Shown here in pieces: positions 46,035-54,904 of a stretch of 64,000 nucleotides of DNA (position 1 is the first letter of the stretch; every line of letters begins with the position of its first letter). The stretch is from Algoriphagus sp. Y33 (GTDB taxonomy: Bacteria > Bacteroidota > Bacteroidia > Cytophagales > Cyclobacteriaceae). The notes beneath the pieces were generated by a model. The model was not told the origin of the DNA and did not search any database. It worked only from the letters and a program-made list of their open reading frames with translations. Location of the stretch: positions 620,001 to 684,000 of the forward strand of contig NZ_CP061947.1 of assembly GCF_014838715.1 (NCBI RefSeq), given 5' to 3'. A program made the translations under genes and the position numbers.

Positions 46035-47078
46035 TCAATAAATCTTAGCGGCATTAAGTGCAGCCTGATATCTTCTCGCATTCGCATTATGCTGGGCCAA
46101 TGAGGTGGCAAAAGCATGGTAGCCCGAAAAATCCTCCTTCGCACAGAAGTAAAGGTAAGTATGCTCCTCTGCATTCAATACGGCATCCAAGGAATTGATA
46201 TCCGGAAGGTTGATGGGTCCCGGTGGAAGGCCTGCATACCTGTAGGTATTATAAGGACTGTCTGTTTCTTTGTGGACGTTCAGTACTCTTTTCAGTTCAA
46301 AATCTCCCAACGCAAACACCAGAGTAGGATCCGCCTGCAAAGGCATATTCAATTGTAGTCTGTTAAGGTATACACCGGCGATTCTTGGTCGCTCATCTGC
46401 TTTTTGGCTCTCGGCCTGTACAATACTTGCCAAGGTACTCACTTCTTTTGGGGATAAGCCAAGCAAATTTGCTTTCTCCTTTCTGGCATCCGTCCAGAAA
46501 CTGTTATACTCCCTATACATTCTGTCAAAAAGTGCCTCTGCTGTCGTATTCCACCACAGTTCATAGGTGTTTGGAACGAACATGCTCATGATCGTTTCTT
46601 CGTCAAAATCAAATTTCCGGATATAGACGGAATCCTGAATCAGTGCCAGAAACTGATCTTCTGATATCTCCATATTGGCGGTGATTTTTTCTGCCAAATC
46701 CTGTTTTGTTCTTACGTTGTTGAATGTCACCCGGACTGGCGTCTGTTTTCCCGAACGAAGTAATTTCACCAATTCGAGATTGGTCATCTTGGGTTCGATG
46801 GTGTACAGCCCCGGTTTTACGTTCTCCTGATAGTCCAAGATTTTGGCAAGAAAACCGAAACTCACCAAGTCATTCACGACATTATCTTCGTAGAGTTTAT
46901 TGGAAACTGTTTTGTAGGTATCATTGCTTCCGATTTTCAACATATAGTTTTGGTCGGTTTCCATCAGTGTATTTGGACTGAAAAATACCTGGTAGAAATA
47001 GAAACTCAGAGAGATAGTCATCACCGAAAAAGCAATGACTAGGACGAGATAGACGTTTTTTCTTTTATCACTTTGCAT
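46035..47078 (-). CDS. mltG: Endolytic peptidoglycan transglycosylase MltG
   Basis: A 347-residue protein with one N-terminal span (residues 10-30), a LysM-like region, and the YceG domain: LASIVQAESQKADERPRIAGVYLNRL with the catalytic Glu in QAES, then LQADPT and SPYNTYRYAGLPPGPI. It cleaves nascent glycan strands in the membrane during wall synthesis. It starts an operon with the thioesterase and YihY genes. Confidence 0.93.
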   Translation of the reverse strand: MQSDKRKNVYLVLVIAFSVMTISLSFYFYQVFFSPNTLMETDQNYMLKIGSNDTYKTVSNKLYEDNVVNDLVSFGFLAKILDYQENVKPGLYTIEPKMTNLELVKLLRSGKQTPVRVTFNNVRTKQDLAEKITANMEISEDQFLALIQDSVYIRKFDFDEETIMSMFVPNTYELWWNTTAEALFDRMYREYNSFWTDARKEKANLLGLSPKEVSTLASIVQAESQKADERPRIAGVYLNRLQLNMPLQADPTLVFALGDFELKRVLNVHKETDSPYNTYRYAGLPPGPINLPDINSLDAVLNAEEHTYLYFCAKEDFSGYHAFATSLAQHNANARRYQAALNAAKIY

Positions 47079-47155
47079 ACTGATGCCAAAAATAGGGAAA
47101 AATCTAAGTAGGAGTTTGTCCCATAGGCAAGGGAATTATACCTTTCTGTGCAAAA

Positions 47156-47614
47156 ATGATTTTTATGGAAGTAATTTTGGTCACTTGCGCTGTGATCTTT
47201 TCAGATAAAAGAGTCCTTTGTGCGCTACGATCGGAGACTATGCACCTGTCTGGTTTTTGGGAATTTCCCGGCGGGAAAATTGAAGGGAAAGAAAGTCCAG
47301 AGGATTGTCTTATACGGGAGATTAGAGAGGAATTGGCGATTTCTATTAGAATAATCTCCGCAATGAAGTCCAATGAGCATTCCTACACTGAAGGGAAAGT
47401 ACTCCGGTTGATGCCTTTTGCATGCACATGGGAAAGCGGAAATATTGACTTGCTGGAACACGAACAGGTAAGATGGCTTACTAAAGAAGAATTGAAATCT
47501 GTTAAGTGGGCTCCCGCGGATTTGCCTATAGTAGAAGACTTAATTGGGAATTGGAACAATATTCAGGAACAACTAGTTGATTGGGAACAGAGAAAAATAA
47601 GATATGGCTGCTGA
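47156..47614 (+). CDS. Nudix hydrolase, MutT/CtfA type
   Basis: A 152-residue protein with the Nudix box GGKIEGKESPEDCLIREI followed by REEL. GFWEFPG before the box is typical of 8-oxo-dGTP or oxidised nucleotide pyrophosphatases. An ATG at 47165 is an equally good start. Its end overlaps the Sua5 start by 11 bases, so they are cotranscribed. Confidence 0.9.
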   Translation: MIFMEVILVTCAVIFSDKRVLCALRSETMHLSGFWEFPGGKIEGKESPEDCLIREIREELAISIRIISAMKSNEHSYTEGKVLRLMPFACTWESGNIDLLEHEQVRWLTKEELKSVKWAPADLPIVEDLIGNWNNIQEQLVDWEQRKIRYGC

Positions 47615-48233
47615 AAAGATTCGATTATATGAGGAAAACCCTGACCCGGATAAGGTGAGGCAAATCGCTGCCATACTTCGCGATGGGGGGGTGGTGATCT
47701 ATCCTACGGATACCGTTTATGGTATGGGCTGCGACATTATGAATTTGAGAGCGGTGGAGCGCATCTGTAAGATCAAGGGAATTAACCCCAGGAAGCATAA
47801 TTTCTCCATAATCTGCGCAGATTTGAGCAATATTTCCCAATTCACTAAGGTGATCAGTAAGCCGGTATTCAAAATGATGAAAAAGGGGCTGCCCGGCCCT
47901 TTTACGTTTATTCTGGAGGCAAGCAATCAAGTGCCTAAAATATTACACAGTAATAAGAAGACACTCGGGATTAGAGTGCCTGATCATAATGTCCCCCGCA
48001 TGCTGGTGGAAGAACTAGGACATCCTATCCTAACTACTTCTATCAACGACGAGGATGAAGTGATAGAATACAGTACTGATCCTGAATTGATTTTTGAGAA
48101 ATACCAACATCTTGTCAATGTAGTGATTGATGGGGGATACGGGCAGAATATTGCTTCAACTGTACTGGATTGCACAGGTGATGAGGTGGAGGTGATCAGA
48201 GAAGGCTTGGGAAAATTGGAAGATATAGAATAG
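47604..48233 (+). CDS. L-threonylcarbamoyladenylate synthase (Sua5/YciO/YrdC)
   Basis: A 209-residue YrdC-fold protein: GGVVIYPTDTVYGMGCDIMN, KIKGINPRKHNFSIIC, and LGIRVPDHNVPRMLVE. It makes the threonylcarbamoyl-AMP precursor of the t6A modification at tRNA position 37; the shorter YciO branch cannot be excluded. No Sua5 C-terminal domain is present. It lies two bases before the WbqC gene start. Confidence 0.88.
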   Translation: MAAEKIRLYEENPDPDKVRQIAAILRDGGVVIYPTDTVYGMGCDIMNLRAVERICKIKGINPRKHNFSIICADLSNISQFTKVISKPVFKMMKKGLPGPFTFILEASNQVPKILHSNKKTLGIRVPDHNVPRMLVEELGHPILTTSINDEDEVIEYSTDPELIFEKYQHLVNVVIDGGYGQNIASTVLDCTGDEVEVIREGLGKLEDIE

Positions 48234-48234
48234 C

Positions 48235-48861
48235 ATGGCAAAGAGCATTGCTGTTGACCTGCATTATTTCCCCAACCTTGAGTTCTTTGCCGCGATTGCA
48301 GAAGCAGATGAATTGGTGTTTTTCCCGGGGGAGACTTACCGGAGGCAATCTTTTTTCAACCGGACCCAAATTCGGTTGGCCAACAAGGTTGGGACACTGA
48401 GCGTGCCTATTCAAGGAAGAAGGCCGAGGCTTCCACAGGAAGATATCAAAATTGACAATTCCCAAAACTGGTTAGCTGTCCACCTGCGGGGAATTCAGAG
48501 TGCCTATGGGAAAGCACCTTTTTATGAGTATTATTTTCCGTATTTTGAAAAGGTTTTTCTGCAGAATTACGATGAACTATGGAAGCTAAATTGGGAAATG
48601 CTGACAATATGTCTTAGACTGCTGGGCTTGCATGTCAAGTTGCGGGTGCAGGATAAAGATCAGAGCCAGACTTGGACTCAGGACATAAGAGGGCAATTGA
48701 CGCCCTCAGTGCCTTTTTCGGAACGGAATTACTATAACCCCGAGTCCTATTTCCAACTTTTTGGCTTAGACTTTGATCCTAACCTCAGCGTTCTGGATTT
48801 GTTGTTTTGCGAGGGATCTGCCTCTAAGGGCATAATCTTAAAGTCTGTAAAAAAACATTGA
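48235..48861 (+). CDS. WbqC-family protein
   Basis: A 208-residue protein with LHYFPNLEFFAAIAEADELVF, FFNRTQIRLANKVGTLSVPI and the GTPFSERNY-like QLTPSVPFSERNYYN tail. WbqC proteins are linked to O-antigen or polysaccharide biosynthesis; the reaction is not established. A small hairpin (ACAATC/GATTGT at 48864-48886) with a T-run downstream may end transcription before clpC. Confidence 0.85.
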   Translation: MAKSIAVDLHYFPNLEFFAAIAEADELVFFPGETYRRQSFFNRTQIRLANKVGTLSVPIQGRRPRLPQEDIKIDNSQNWLAVHLRGIQSAYGKAPFYEYYFPYFEKVFLQNYDELWKLNWEMLTICLRLLGLHVKLRVQDKDQSQTWTQDIRGQLTPSVPFSERNYYNPESYFQLFGLDFDPNLSVLDLLFCEGSASKGIILKSVKKH

Positions 48862-48942
48862 ACAATCTATAAAAGGATTGTGTTTTTAAAACAAATTCGG
48901 TAACATACGTTCAGGATTATTAAACAATCAGATAGGAATTAA

Positions 48943-51468
48943 ATGGAAGCAAAATTTTCGAATAGAGTCAAAGAGGTGATCTCTCTTAGCCGCGAAGAAG
49001 CACTTCGCCTGGGACATGATTACATTGGCACAGAGCACCTCTTGCTGGGGATGATTCGTGAAGGAGAAGGTGTTGCTGTTTCCATTCTTAAGAAATTGGG
49101 AGTGCCAATGGACGAATTGCGCAATGCGATCGAACGCGCTGTAAAAGGCACCGCAAATCACAACGTAAAGAATATGGCCAATATACCTCTGACAAGACAG
49201 TCAGAGAAGGTGTTGAAAATCACATATTTGGAGGCAAAAATTTTCAAAAGTCAACTGATCGGTACGGAGCACTTGCTACTGTCCATCTTGAGGGATGAGG
49301 ATAACATAGCTACTCAAATACTTAACAAATTCGAAATCAACTACGATTCGGTTAAGGAGATGCTGGAAATGTCTTCAGATACTCCTCCTCGCTCCAGAGC
49401 TGAGGCTGAAGATGGAGATGACGATGGATCCAAGCTTTTTGGTTCTTCAGGAAGTGGCTCGGGAGCATCTAAACCCGGTGCGGAGAAGTCCAGAACTCCG
49501 GTATTGGATAATTTCGGTAGGGATCTGACCAAAATGGCGGAGGATGATAAGCTTGATCCTATCATCGGCCGTGAGAAGGAAATCGAACGCGTAGCTCAGA
49601 TTCTTTCCAGAAGGAAGAAAAACAACCCAATCTTGATCGGTGAGCCCGGTGTGGGTAAGACAGCTATTGCGGAAGGTTTGGCACTTAGGATTATTCAGAA
49701 GAAAGTTTCCCGTGTGCTTTTCAACAAGCGTGTGGTGACTTTGGATTTGGCTTCCTTGGTGGCGGGGACGAAATATAGAGGGCAATTTGAAGAGAGAATG
49801 AAAGCCGTGATGAACGAGCTGGAGAAATCTCCAAACGTCATCCTCTTTATCGATGAGCTGCATACCATAGTGGGAGCAGGGGGAGCATCAGGATCTTTGG
49901 ATGCATCCAATATGTTCAAGCCGGCTTTGGCACGTGGAGAAATCCAATGTATCGGAGCGACTACTCTAGATGAGTATCGTCAGTATATTGAGAAAGATGG
50001 AGCTTTGGCAAGACGGTTCCAAATGGTAATGGTCGATGCTACCACGCCTGAAGAGACTGTTCAGATCTTGAATAATATCAAAGATAAGTACGAGGATCAT
50101 CACAATGTTAATTATACCGATGAGGCGATCATTGCCTGTGTGAAACTTTCGGACAGATATATTTCCGATAGATTCCTTCCGGACAAAGCCATAGATATTC
50201 TCGATGAGGCAGGAGCCAGAGTCCATATCAACAATATTCATGTTCCTGAAGAAATTCTGAAACTTGAAGCAGAAGTGGAGGATATCAAAACGGAGAAAAA
50301 CCGTGTGGTGAAATCCCAAAAGTATGAAGAAGCCGCTCAACTTAGAGATAAGGAGAAAAAGCTGCTTGAGCAGTTGGAAACAGCCAAAAACAAGTGGGAA
50401 GAAGAGAGTAAGTCTAAGAGATATACTGTAGATGAGGATCACGTGGCTGAAGTAATAGCAATGATGACCGGAGTTCCCGCCAAGAGAATAGCGCAGAATG
50501 AAGGTGTGAAATTGTTAGGTATGAATACTGAGCTTTCGGGTAAAGTAATCGGGCAGGATGAGGCGATTAAGAAATTGACTAAGGCGATTCAGAGAACTAG
50601 AGTGGGATTGAAAGATCCTAAAAAACCGATAGGTTCCTTTATTTTCTTGGGACCTACGGGAGTGGGTAAGACTGAGTTGGCCAAGATGCTTGCTACTTAT
50701 CTTTTCGACAAAGATGATTCTCTTATAAGAATAGACATGTCTGAGTATATGGAGAAATTCTCTGTATCAAGACTGGTAGGAGCACCTCCGGGCTATGTCG
50801 GCTATGAAGAAGGCGGTCAGCTGACTGAGAAAGTAAGAAGAAAACCTTACTCCGTAGTTTTGCTGGATGAGATCGAAAAAGCTCACCCTGATGTGTTCAA
50901 CATTCTTCTGCAGGTCTTGGATGATGGTATCCTTACAGATGGGTTGGGTAGAAAAGTGGATTTCAGAAACACGATCATTATCATGACGTCGAATATCGGA
51001 GTCCGTGATTTGAAGGATTTTGGTGCAGGGATCGGTTTTGCCAGTCAGGCCAAGTCCGACAACATGGATGAAGTAATGAAGTCTACAATTCAGTCTGCCT
51101 TGAAAAAGGCATTTAGCCCTGAATTCCTAAATAGATTGGATGATGTGGTGGTATTCAACTCTCTTACCAGAGAACATATCTTTAAGATTATAGATATAAG
51201 TCTGGGTAAGTTGTTTGCAAGAATTACGGATTTGGGGTATAAAATTGAATTGACCGAAAAAGCGAAGGAATTCTTGGCGGAGAAAGGATATGATCAGCAA
51301 TATGGCGCAAGGCCGTTGAACAGAGCGATCCAAAAGTATCTGGAAGATGCGATTGCCGAGGAAATCCTCAAAGGAGATCTTTCTGAGGGCGATGTGATCA
51401 CGGCAGATTATTCCGGAGAAGGCACAGAATTGACTATTGCAGTTAAGAAAAAAGAGAAAGCTGATTAA
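48943..51468 (+). CDS. clpC: ClpC-type ATP-dependent protease ATPase subunit
   Basis: An 841-residue Hsp100 protein. It has two Clp N repeats (residues about 1-145), a glycine/serine-rich linker ([13 protein letters not shown]), AAA+ domain 1 with Walker A GEPGVGKT near residue 233, a UVR-type helical insertion ([20 protein letters not shown], about 445-485), and AAA+ domain 2 with GPTGVGKT near residue 570. It unfolds proteins for ClpP. It is preceded by an AT-rich promoter region and closed by a strong terminator. Confidence 0.95.
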   Translation: MEAKFSNRVKEVISLSREEALRLGHDYIGTEHLLLGMIREGEGVAVSILKKLGVPMDELRNAIERAVKGTANHNVKNMANIPLTRQSEKVLKITYLEAKIFKSQLIGTEHLLLSILRDEDNIATQILNKFEINYDSVKEMLEMSSDTPPRSRAEAEDGDDDGSKLFGSSGSGSGASKPGAEKSRTPVLDNFGRDLTKMAEDDKLDPIIGREKEIERVAQILSRRKKNNPILIGEPGVGKTAIAEGLALRIIQKKVSRVLFNKRVVTLDLASLVAGTKYRGQFEERMKAVMNELEKSPNVILFIDELHTIVGAGGASGSLDASNMFKPALARGEIQCIGATTLDEYRQYIEKDGALARRFQMVMVDATTPEETVQILNNIKDKYEDHHNVNYTDEAIIACVKLSDRYISDRFLPDKAIDILDEAGARVHINNIHVPEEILKLEAEVEDIKTEKNRVVKSQKYEEAAQLRDKEKKLLEQLETAKNKWEEESKSKRYTVDEDHVAEVIAMMTGVPAKRIAQNEGVKLLGMNTELSGKVIGQDEAIKKLTKAIQRTRVGLKDPKKPIGSFIFLGPTGVGKTELAKMLATYLFDKDDSLIRIDMSEYMEKFSVSRLVGAPPGYVGYEEGGQLTEKVRRKPYSVVLLDEIEKAHPDVFNILLQVLDDGILTDGLGRKVDFRNTIIIMTSNIGVRDLKDFGAGIGFASQAKSDNMDEVMKSTIQSALKKAFSPEFLNRLDDVVVFNSLTREHIFKIIDISLGKLFARITDLGYKIELTEKAKEFLAEKGYDQQYGARPLNRAIQKYLEDAIAEEILKGDLSEGDVITADYSGEGTELTIAVKKKEKAD

Positions 51469-51492
51469 TAGTTAGCTGAAAAAAATCAATTG

Positions 51493-51525
51493 AAAGCCCC
51501 GAGCGATGAGTTCGGGGCTTTTTTA
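51493..51525 (+). terminator. Terminator of clpC
   Basis: Arms AAAGCCCCGA and TTCGGGGCTTT with an 8-base loop (GCGATGAG region), followed by a T-run. The stretch to 51720 shows no supported gene. Confidence 0.92.
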
Positions 51526-51720
51526 ATGAATGTCTCTTTCTAGCACAGTGGGCACAGAGGTTTGTGAAGAGAGCGCGGTTGTACTTCCTCCGTATAAGCA
51601 GAACTTATTGTTTTTCTGCATGAACTTGAAAATTTCAGCAATGATTTTTTCATTTATAAATTTCATTTCTAAAGACTGTGATTTTTTTGGGAGCTCTGCG
51701 ATTAATCCTTTGAAATAGTT

Positions 51721-52236
51721 TTGAAACCAACCGGCGAATCCTTGTCTAGAGAAAAAGAATATTTCCTTTCCAGCATAGAATCCAACAAGGGGATTATCTA
51801 CAAAGTGGCGAATTCCTATTGTAAGAACGAAGATGATCGGGCGGATCTAATCCAGGAAATCATTTTACAGCTTTGGAAGGCCTTTCCGGGTTTCAAGCCG
51901 GATTACAAGCTGAGCACCTGGATGTATAGAATTGCTTTGAATGTGGCTATTTCGGCTTATAGAAAGGCTAGCAAACGCAGCCAAATTCTTCAGCCACTTT
52001 CTGAAACTGCCATTTATTTGGAGGAAGATAAAAGTGAAGCGAATGACAGCCGGGATTTGCTACAAGCTCTGATCTGCGAACTTAAGGAAGTGGATCGGGC
52101 ATTGATTCTTCTTTACCTCGATGGCTATTTGTATCAAGAGATTGGAGAAATTCTGGGGCTTTCACAAAGCAATGTGGCAACAAAACTCTCCCGCATCAAG
52201 CAACAGCTAAAAATGAAATTCACTGCTCAACAATAG
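51721..52236 (+). CDS. ECF sigma factor
   Basis: A 171-residue sigma factor starting at a TTG. Region 2 is IYKVANSYCKNEDDRADLIQEIILQLWKAF; region 4 is LDGYLYQEIGEILGLSQSNVATKLSRIKQQLK. The gene is followed by a membrane protein 5 bases on, which may act as its anti-sigma factor. No transporter pair lies nearby. Confidence 0.87.
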   Translation: MKPTGESLSREKEYFLSSIESNKGIIYKVANSYCKNEDDRADLIQEIILQLWKAFPGFKPDYKLSTWMYRIALNVAISAYRKASKRSQILQPLSETAIYLEEDKSEANDSRDLLQALICELKEVDRALILLYLDGYLYQEIGEILGLSQSNVATKLSRIKQQLKMKFTAQQ

Positions 52237-52241
52237 AAACT

Positions 52242-52895
52242 ATGCAAGATATCGAACTACGACAAATTTGGAAATCATACGATGAGAAGCTGAAAGAACA
52301 GCTGGTTTTCAATCGGAAAAACACCTCAGATATTACTAAAATGAAGGTGAAAAGTGCATTGATTTCTATGCGTCCGATCAAACTGTTCACAGTTTTAGCA
52401 GGAATTCTCTGGGTACTTTTTCTGGATGTTTTACTGATCAATTTTTTCCCAGTTGGCAACCTGTTCTTTTTGATTTCGATAGGTTTTATATCCTTGGTAA
52501 ATAAAATAGCAGTCGGGATATATGTTTATCAGCTAATCCTGATTTCGGTAGTTGACATCAATGCACCTGTGATGGGGACTCAGAAGAAAATAGCCGGGCT
52601 GGTGAGTTCTACCCTGTGGGTGACTAGGATTCTGATGCTTCAACTACCTTTTTGGACTACCTTCTTTTTAAACTCGGCCTGGATAGGTTCAGGGAATCTT
52701 ATCTTCTGGATAATTCAAGGAGTCATTACAGTTGCATTTGCGGCTATTTCTTTTTGGCTCTTTATTAATATCCGATACGAGAATCGGGATAAGCGCTGGT
52801 TCAAATTTCTCTTTGGTAGCTACGAATGGACTCCTATTATGAAGGCACAAGAAATGCTCGTTCAGATCAACGAATACAAAGAAATCAATGATTAG
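52242..52895 (+). CDS. Hypothetical four-span membrane protein, probable sigma partner
   Basis: A 217-residue protein. The N-terminal 45 residues are cytoplasmic and charged (DIELRQIWKSYDEKLKEQLV), followed by four membrane spans and a basic tail. Coupling to the sigma factor and the layout fit a membrane anti-sigma factor, but I recognise no anti-sigma domain. The NDIxLxxIWxxYDEKL-like start recurs in Bacteroidota sigma-adjacent proteins. Confidence 0.6.
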   Translation: MQDIELRQIWKSYDEKLKEQLVFNRKNTSDITKMKVKSALISMRPIKLFTVLAGILWVLFLDVLLINFFPVGNLFFLISIGFISLVNKIAVGIYVYQLILISVVDINAPVMGTQKKIAGLVSSTLWVTRILMLQLPFWTTFFLNSAWIGSGNLIFWIIQGVITVAFAAISFWLFINIRYENRDKRWFKFLFGSYEWTPIMKAQEMLVQINEYKEIND

Positions 52896-52956
52896 CTTTT
52901 ATTCATATGTATATCCGCTTTTCTGCCTGTAAAAGTGACCGGCATTTTTAGGCTTT

Positions 52957-53442
52957 CTATTCTATAGTTAAATCCCTTGAGAAAAACAGACGGGTAATAA
53001 AAATTCCTTGACCATCATCTGCTCCTGCATTACTTTCTACTCCCGAGGTGACATAGGTAAGCTTCCATCCTTCGGTGATCATGCTGTTGATCTTTGATGA
53101 GATCATAGCATCATTGGAGGCGATGTTTTGAAAGTTGATCCCGGTCGCAGAAAAGAAATTTAGCAACTTGGTTTCTTCCAACTCATCTATTTTAATGTCT
53201 TTACGACTGATTTCTTTTTGGTTACTTTTTGTGCCGTCTGTTCTTTCGGTGGCAAATGCAGAAGCATCAACTTGGGTTTTTGAATCAATAATCCTAGATC
53301 TGCCGATCCCCATAGGAACGATAGATTCTACCACAGTGACGATTTTAAATTCCTGTTGGGAAGTCTTGGATATTTCCTGCGCTTTCAACTGGCCTAATGG
53401 TGCCATTCCTACTAGAAAGAAAATTAGAGCTTTTTTGTACAT
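52957..53442 (-). CDS. Hypothetical secreted protein
   Basis: About 161 residues from the ATG at 53442, which gives a clear signal peptide (YKKALIFFLVGMAPLGQLKAQ). The frame is open upstream but that extension is unlikely to be translated. The mature part is beta-rich and charged, ending in FITRLFFSRDLTIE. No family recognised; it stands alone and faces the sigma-membrane pair end to end. Confidence 0.65.
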   Translation of the reverse strand: MYKKALIFFLVGMAPLGQLKAQEISKTSQQEFKIVTVVESIVPMGIGRSRIIDSKTQVDASAFATERTDGTKSNQKEISRKDIKIDELEETKLLNFFSATGINFQNIASNDAMISSKINSMITEGWKLTYVTSGVESNAGADDGQGIFITRLFFSRDLTIE

Positions 53443-53540
53443 GCTGTGTTTTGGTCTGAATGAAAAAAGAGATAGGGTATAAGTATATAAATAGATGAGC
53501 GGGGAAGGGGGCAGTTCTGGTGTCATAAACTGTCTATCAA

Positions 53541-54203
53541 TTATTGCTGAAAGTCATAAACCATCTCTAACGCCGGATCCAACGACATTCCCCCCGGATT
53601 TAACCCGGGCTTCCCTTCAGGGATTTCCATTCCCAGTTTCTCGAAATATACTTCCCAGACCGAAAAGAACTCCTTTGAATTCGGATCTTTAAATGTCATG
53701 GGCTGGATTTCAAATACAGGATTTCCATGGTTTGCTTTTTGAAGGGTTAAATGTATGAGTTCCGAACAGTAATAAGAATCATTGGATAGATCGAACCCTG
53801 TGTCATATGGTCGGCCAAGTAGTTTCTCCGCTTCCGTCAGTGCCCTTGGTATCAGGTGTCGGAACTCCGGTTTGAGCCTACCTACGGCCGCTTTCGGCTT
53901 TTGGTTTTCGTCTAGGTGACGGCTGAGGAAACTATTGAGAGGAGTCTTTGTTACGCCTTTGGAAATAGCCTCCAATACGAACCATTCGTTATTTTCCTGC
54001 AGTAGGAATCCATTGTGAGAAAAATCCCTCCCCTCATATCCCGAAGTCACTGCACGAATCGCATCACAGAAGTCTCCACACTCTCCATCCTGGAAGAGAA
54101 TATCCCCTTGCTGCCAAGCGAAATCAGCCTTTGGCTGACAAGCTACCTGAAAAAGCAGGAAATAAGCCAAAAAAGCCGTAGGTAGGATTGGTCTTGCTTT
54201 CAT
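53541..54203 (-). CDS. YiiX/YebB-like NlpC/P60-fold cysteine hydrolase
   Basis: A 220-residue lipoprotein-like precursor (FQVACQ lipobox near residue 22). GDILFQDGECGDFCDAIRAV, then DFSHNGFLL with the catalytic His, and LLGRPYDTGFDLSNDSYYCSELIHLTL with the probable catalytic Cys of the permuted NlpC/P60 (YiiX) family. It likely acts on a cell-wall or lipid amide bond. It is five bases after the small membrane protein gene. Confidence 0.83.
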   Translation of the reverse strand: MKARPILPTAFLAYFLLFQVACQPKADFAWQQGDILFQDGECGDFCDAIRAVTSGYEGRDFSHNGFLLQENNEWFVLEAISKGVTKTPLNSFLSRHLDENQKPKAAVGRLKPEFRHLIPRALTEAEKLLGRPYDTGFDLSNDSYYCSELIHLTLQKANHGNPVFEIQPMTFKDPNSKEFFSVWEVYFEKLGMEIPEGKPGLNPGGMSLDPALEMVYDFQQ

Positions 54204-54208
54204 ATGGA

Positions 54209-54496
54209 CTAGATCGAAAGGATAAAAAACAGAAATCCTACTCCCAGAACCAAAATCATCTTTTGGGCTCTTTCCTTGATCTCAGGGGATAGTTTTCGCC
54301 TACGAATCACCAAAACCGCCAGGCTCAACCCTACTAACTGTAGAGCCAACCCCACGCCATTTAAAGGCCCCATCGGAGCATCCAGCACATGGAAGTAGCT
54401 ATTCAAAAGAGCAAGCGTGCATAAGACAATGCCTGTGATCCCGAATAAAAAGGAACGCTGAAGTAGTGTCTTTTCGGAATGGTCTGTCCATTTCAT
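54209..54496 (-). CDS. Small three-span membrane protein
   Basis: A 95-residue protein with three hydrophobic segments and basic loops (VIRRRKLSPEIKERAQK). No family recognised. It is cotranscribed with the YiiX-like gene just downstream. Confidence 0.6.
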   Translation of the reverse strand: MKWTDHSEKTLLQRSFLFGITGIVLCTLALLNSYFHVLDAPMGPLNGVGLALQLVGLSLAVLVIRRRKLSPEIKERAQKMILVLGVGFLFFILSI

Positions 54497-54904
54497 TTTA
54501 TCTGATTCTAATAGTTATGCGCAAGATACAAGACTTCCCGCTTTCGGCATTACCTAGGGCATGCTGAAAAACGCCGGCAGTAGGTCAAAAGCTATCATTT
54601 TGCAGGATTAACCCATTTTTCATATGACTATAATTGTTTTTCAGTGGCTATATGGAATCTCGCATTGGATATAATCATTTCATGTGTGTCCCTTCGACAT
54701 GCTCGATTTCATGCGAACGGTTTTTCAGCAAGTGCAAGCTTATTGACGGCAATAGGTTTTTCTCCATGCATCAAAAAACTCAAAATTTTCCAGCTAGCCT
54801 CAGTCCTACCATCTTCTGCGTTGGCCTCATTCGAGGTATAAGCATACATCTTCAATCGGCCGCCTTGAATCTGGCATGCCTGAGACTTTTTCAGCAAGCC
54901 TTGC
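54497..54904. repeat. Gene-free region with dispersed and inverted repeats
   Basis: The 54650-54712 part is repeated, inverted, at 57238-57299. The motif TGCTGAAAAA or its complement TTTTTCAGCA occurs three times in 350 bases (54562-54571, 54721-54730, 54887-54896). No coding frame is convincing. Confidence 0.55.

Noticed and set aside
51530-51718. Short open frame after the clpC terminator
   Set aside because: No homology signs, poor composition, and it lies just before a sigma factor start.
53443-53526. N-terminal extension of the secreted protein at 52957
   Set aside because: The internal Met at 53442 gives a typical signal peptide.
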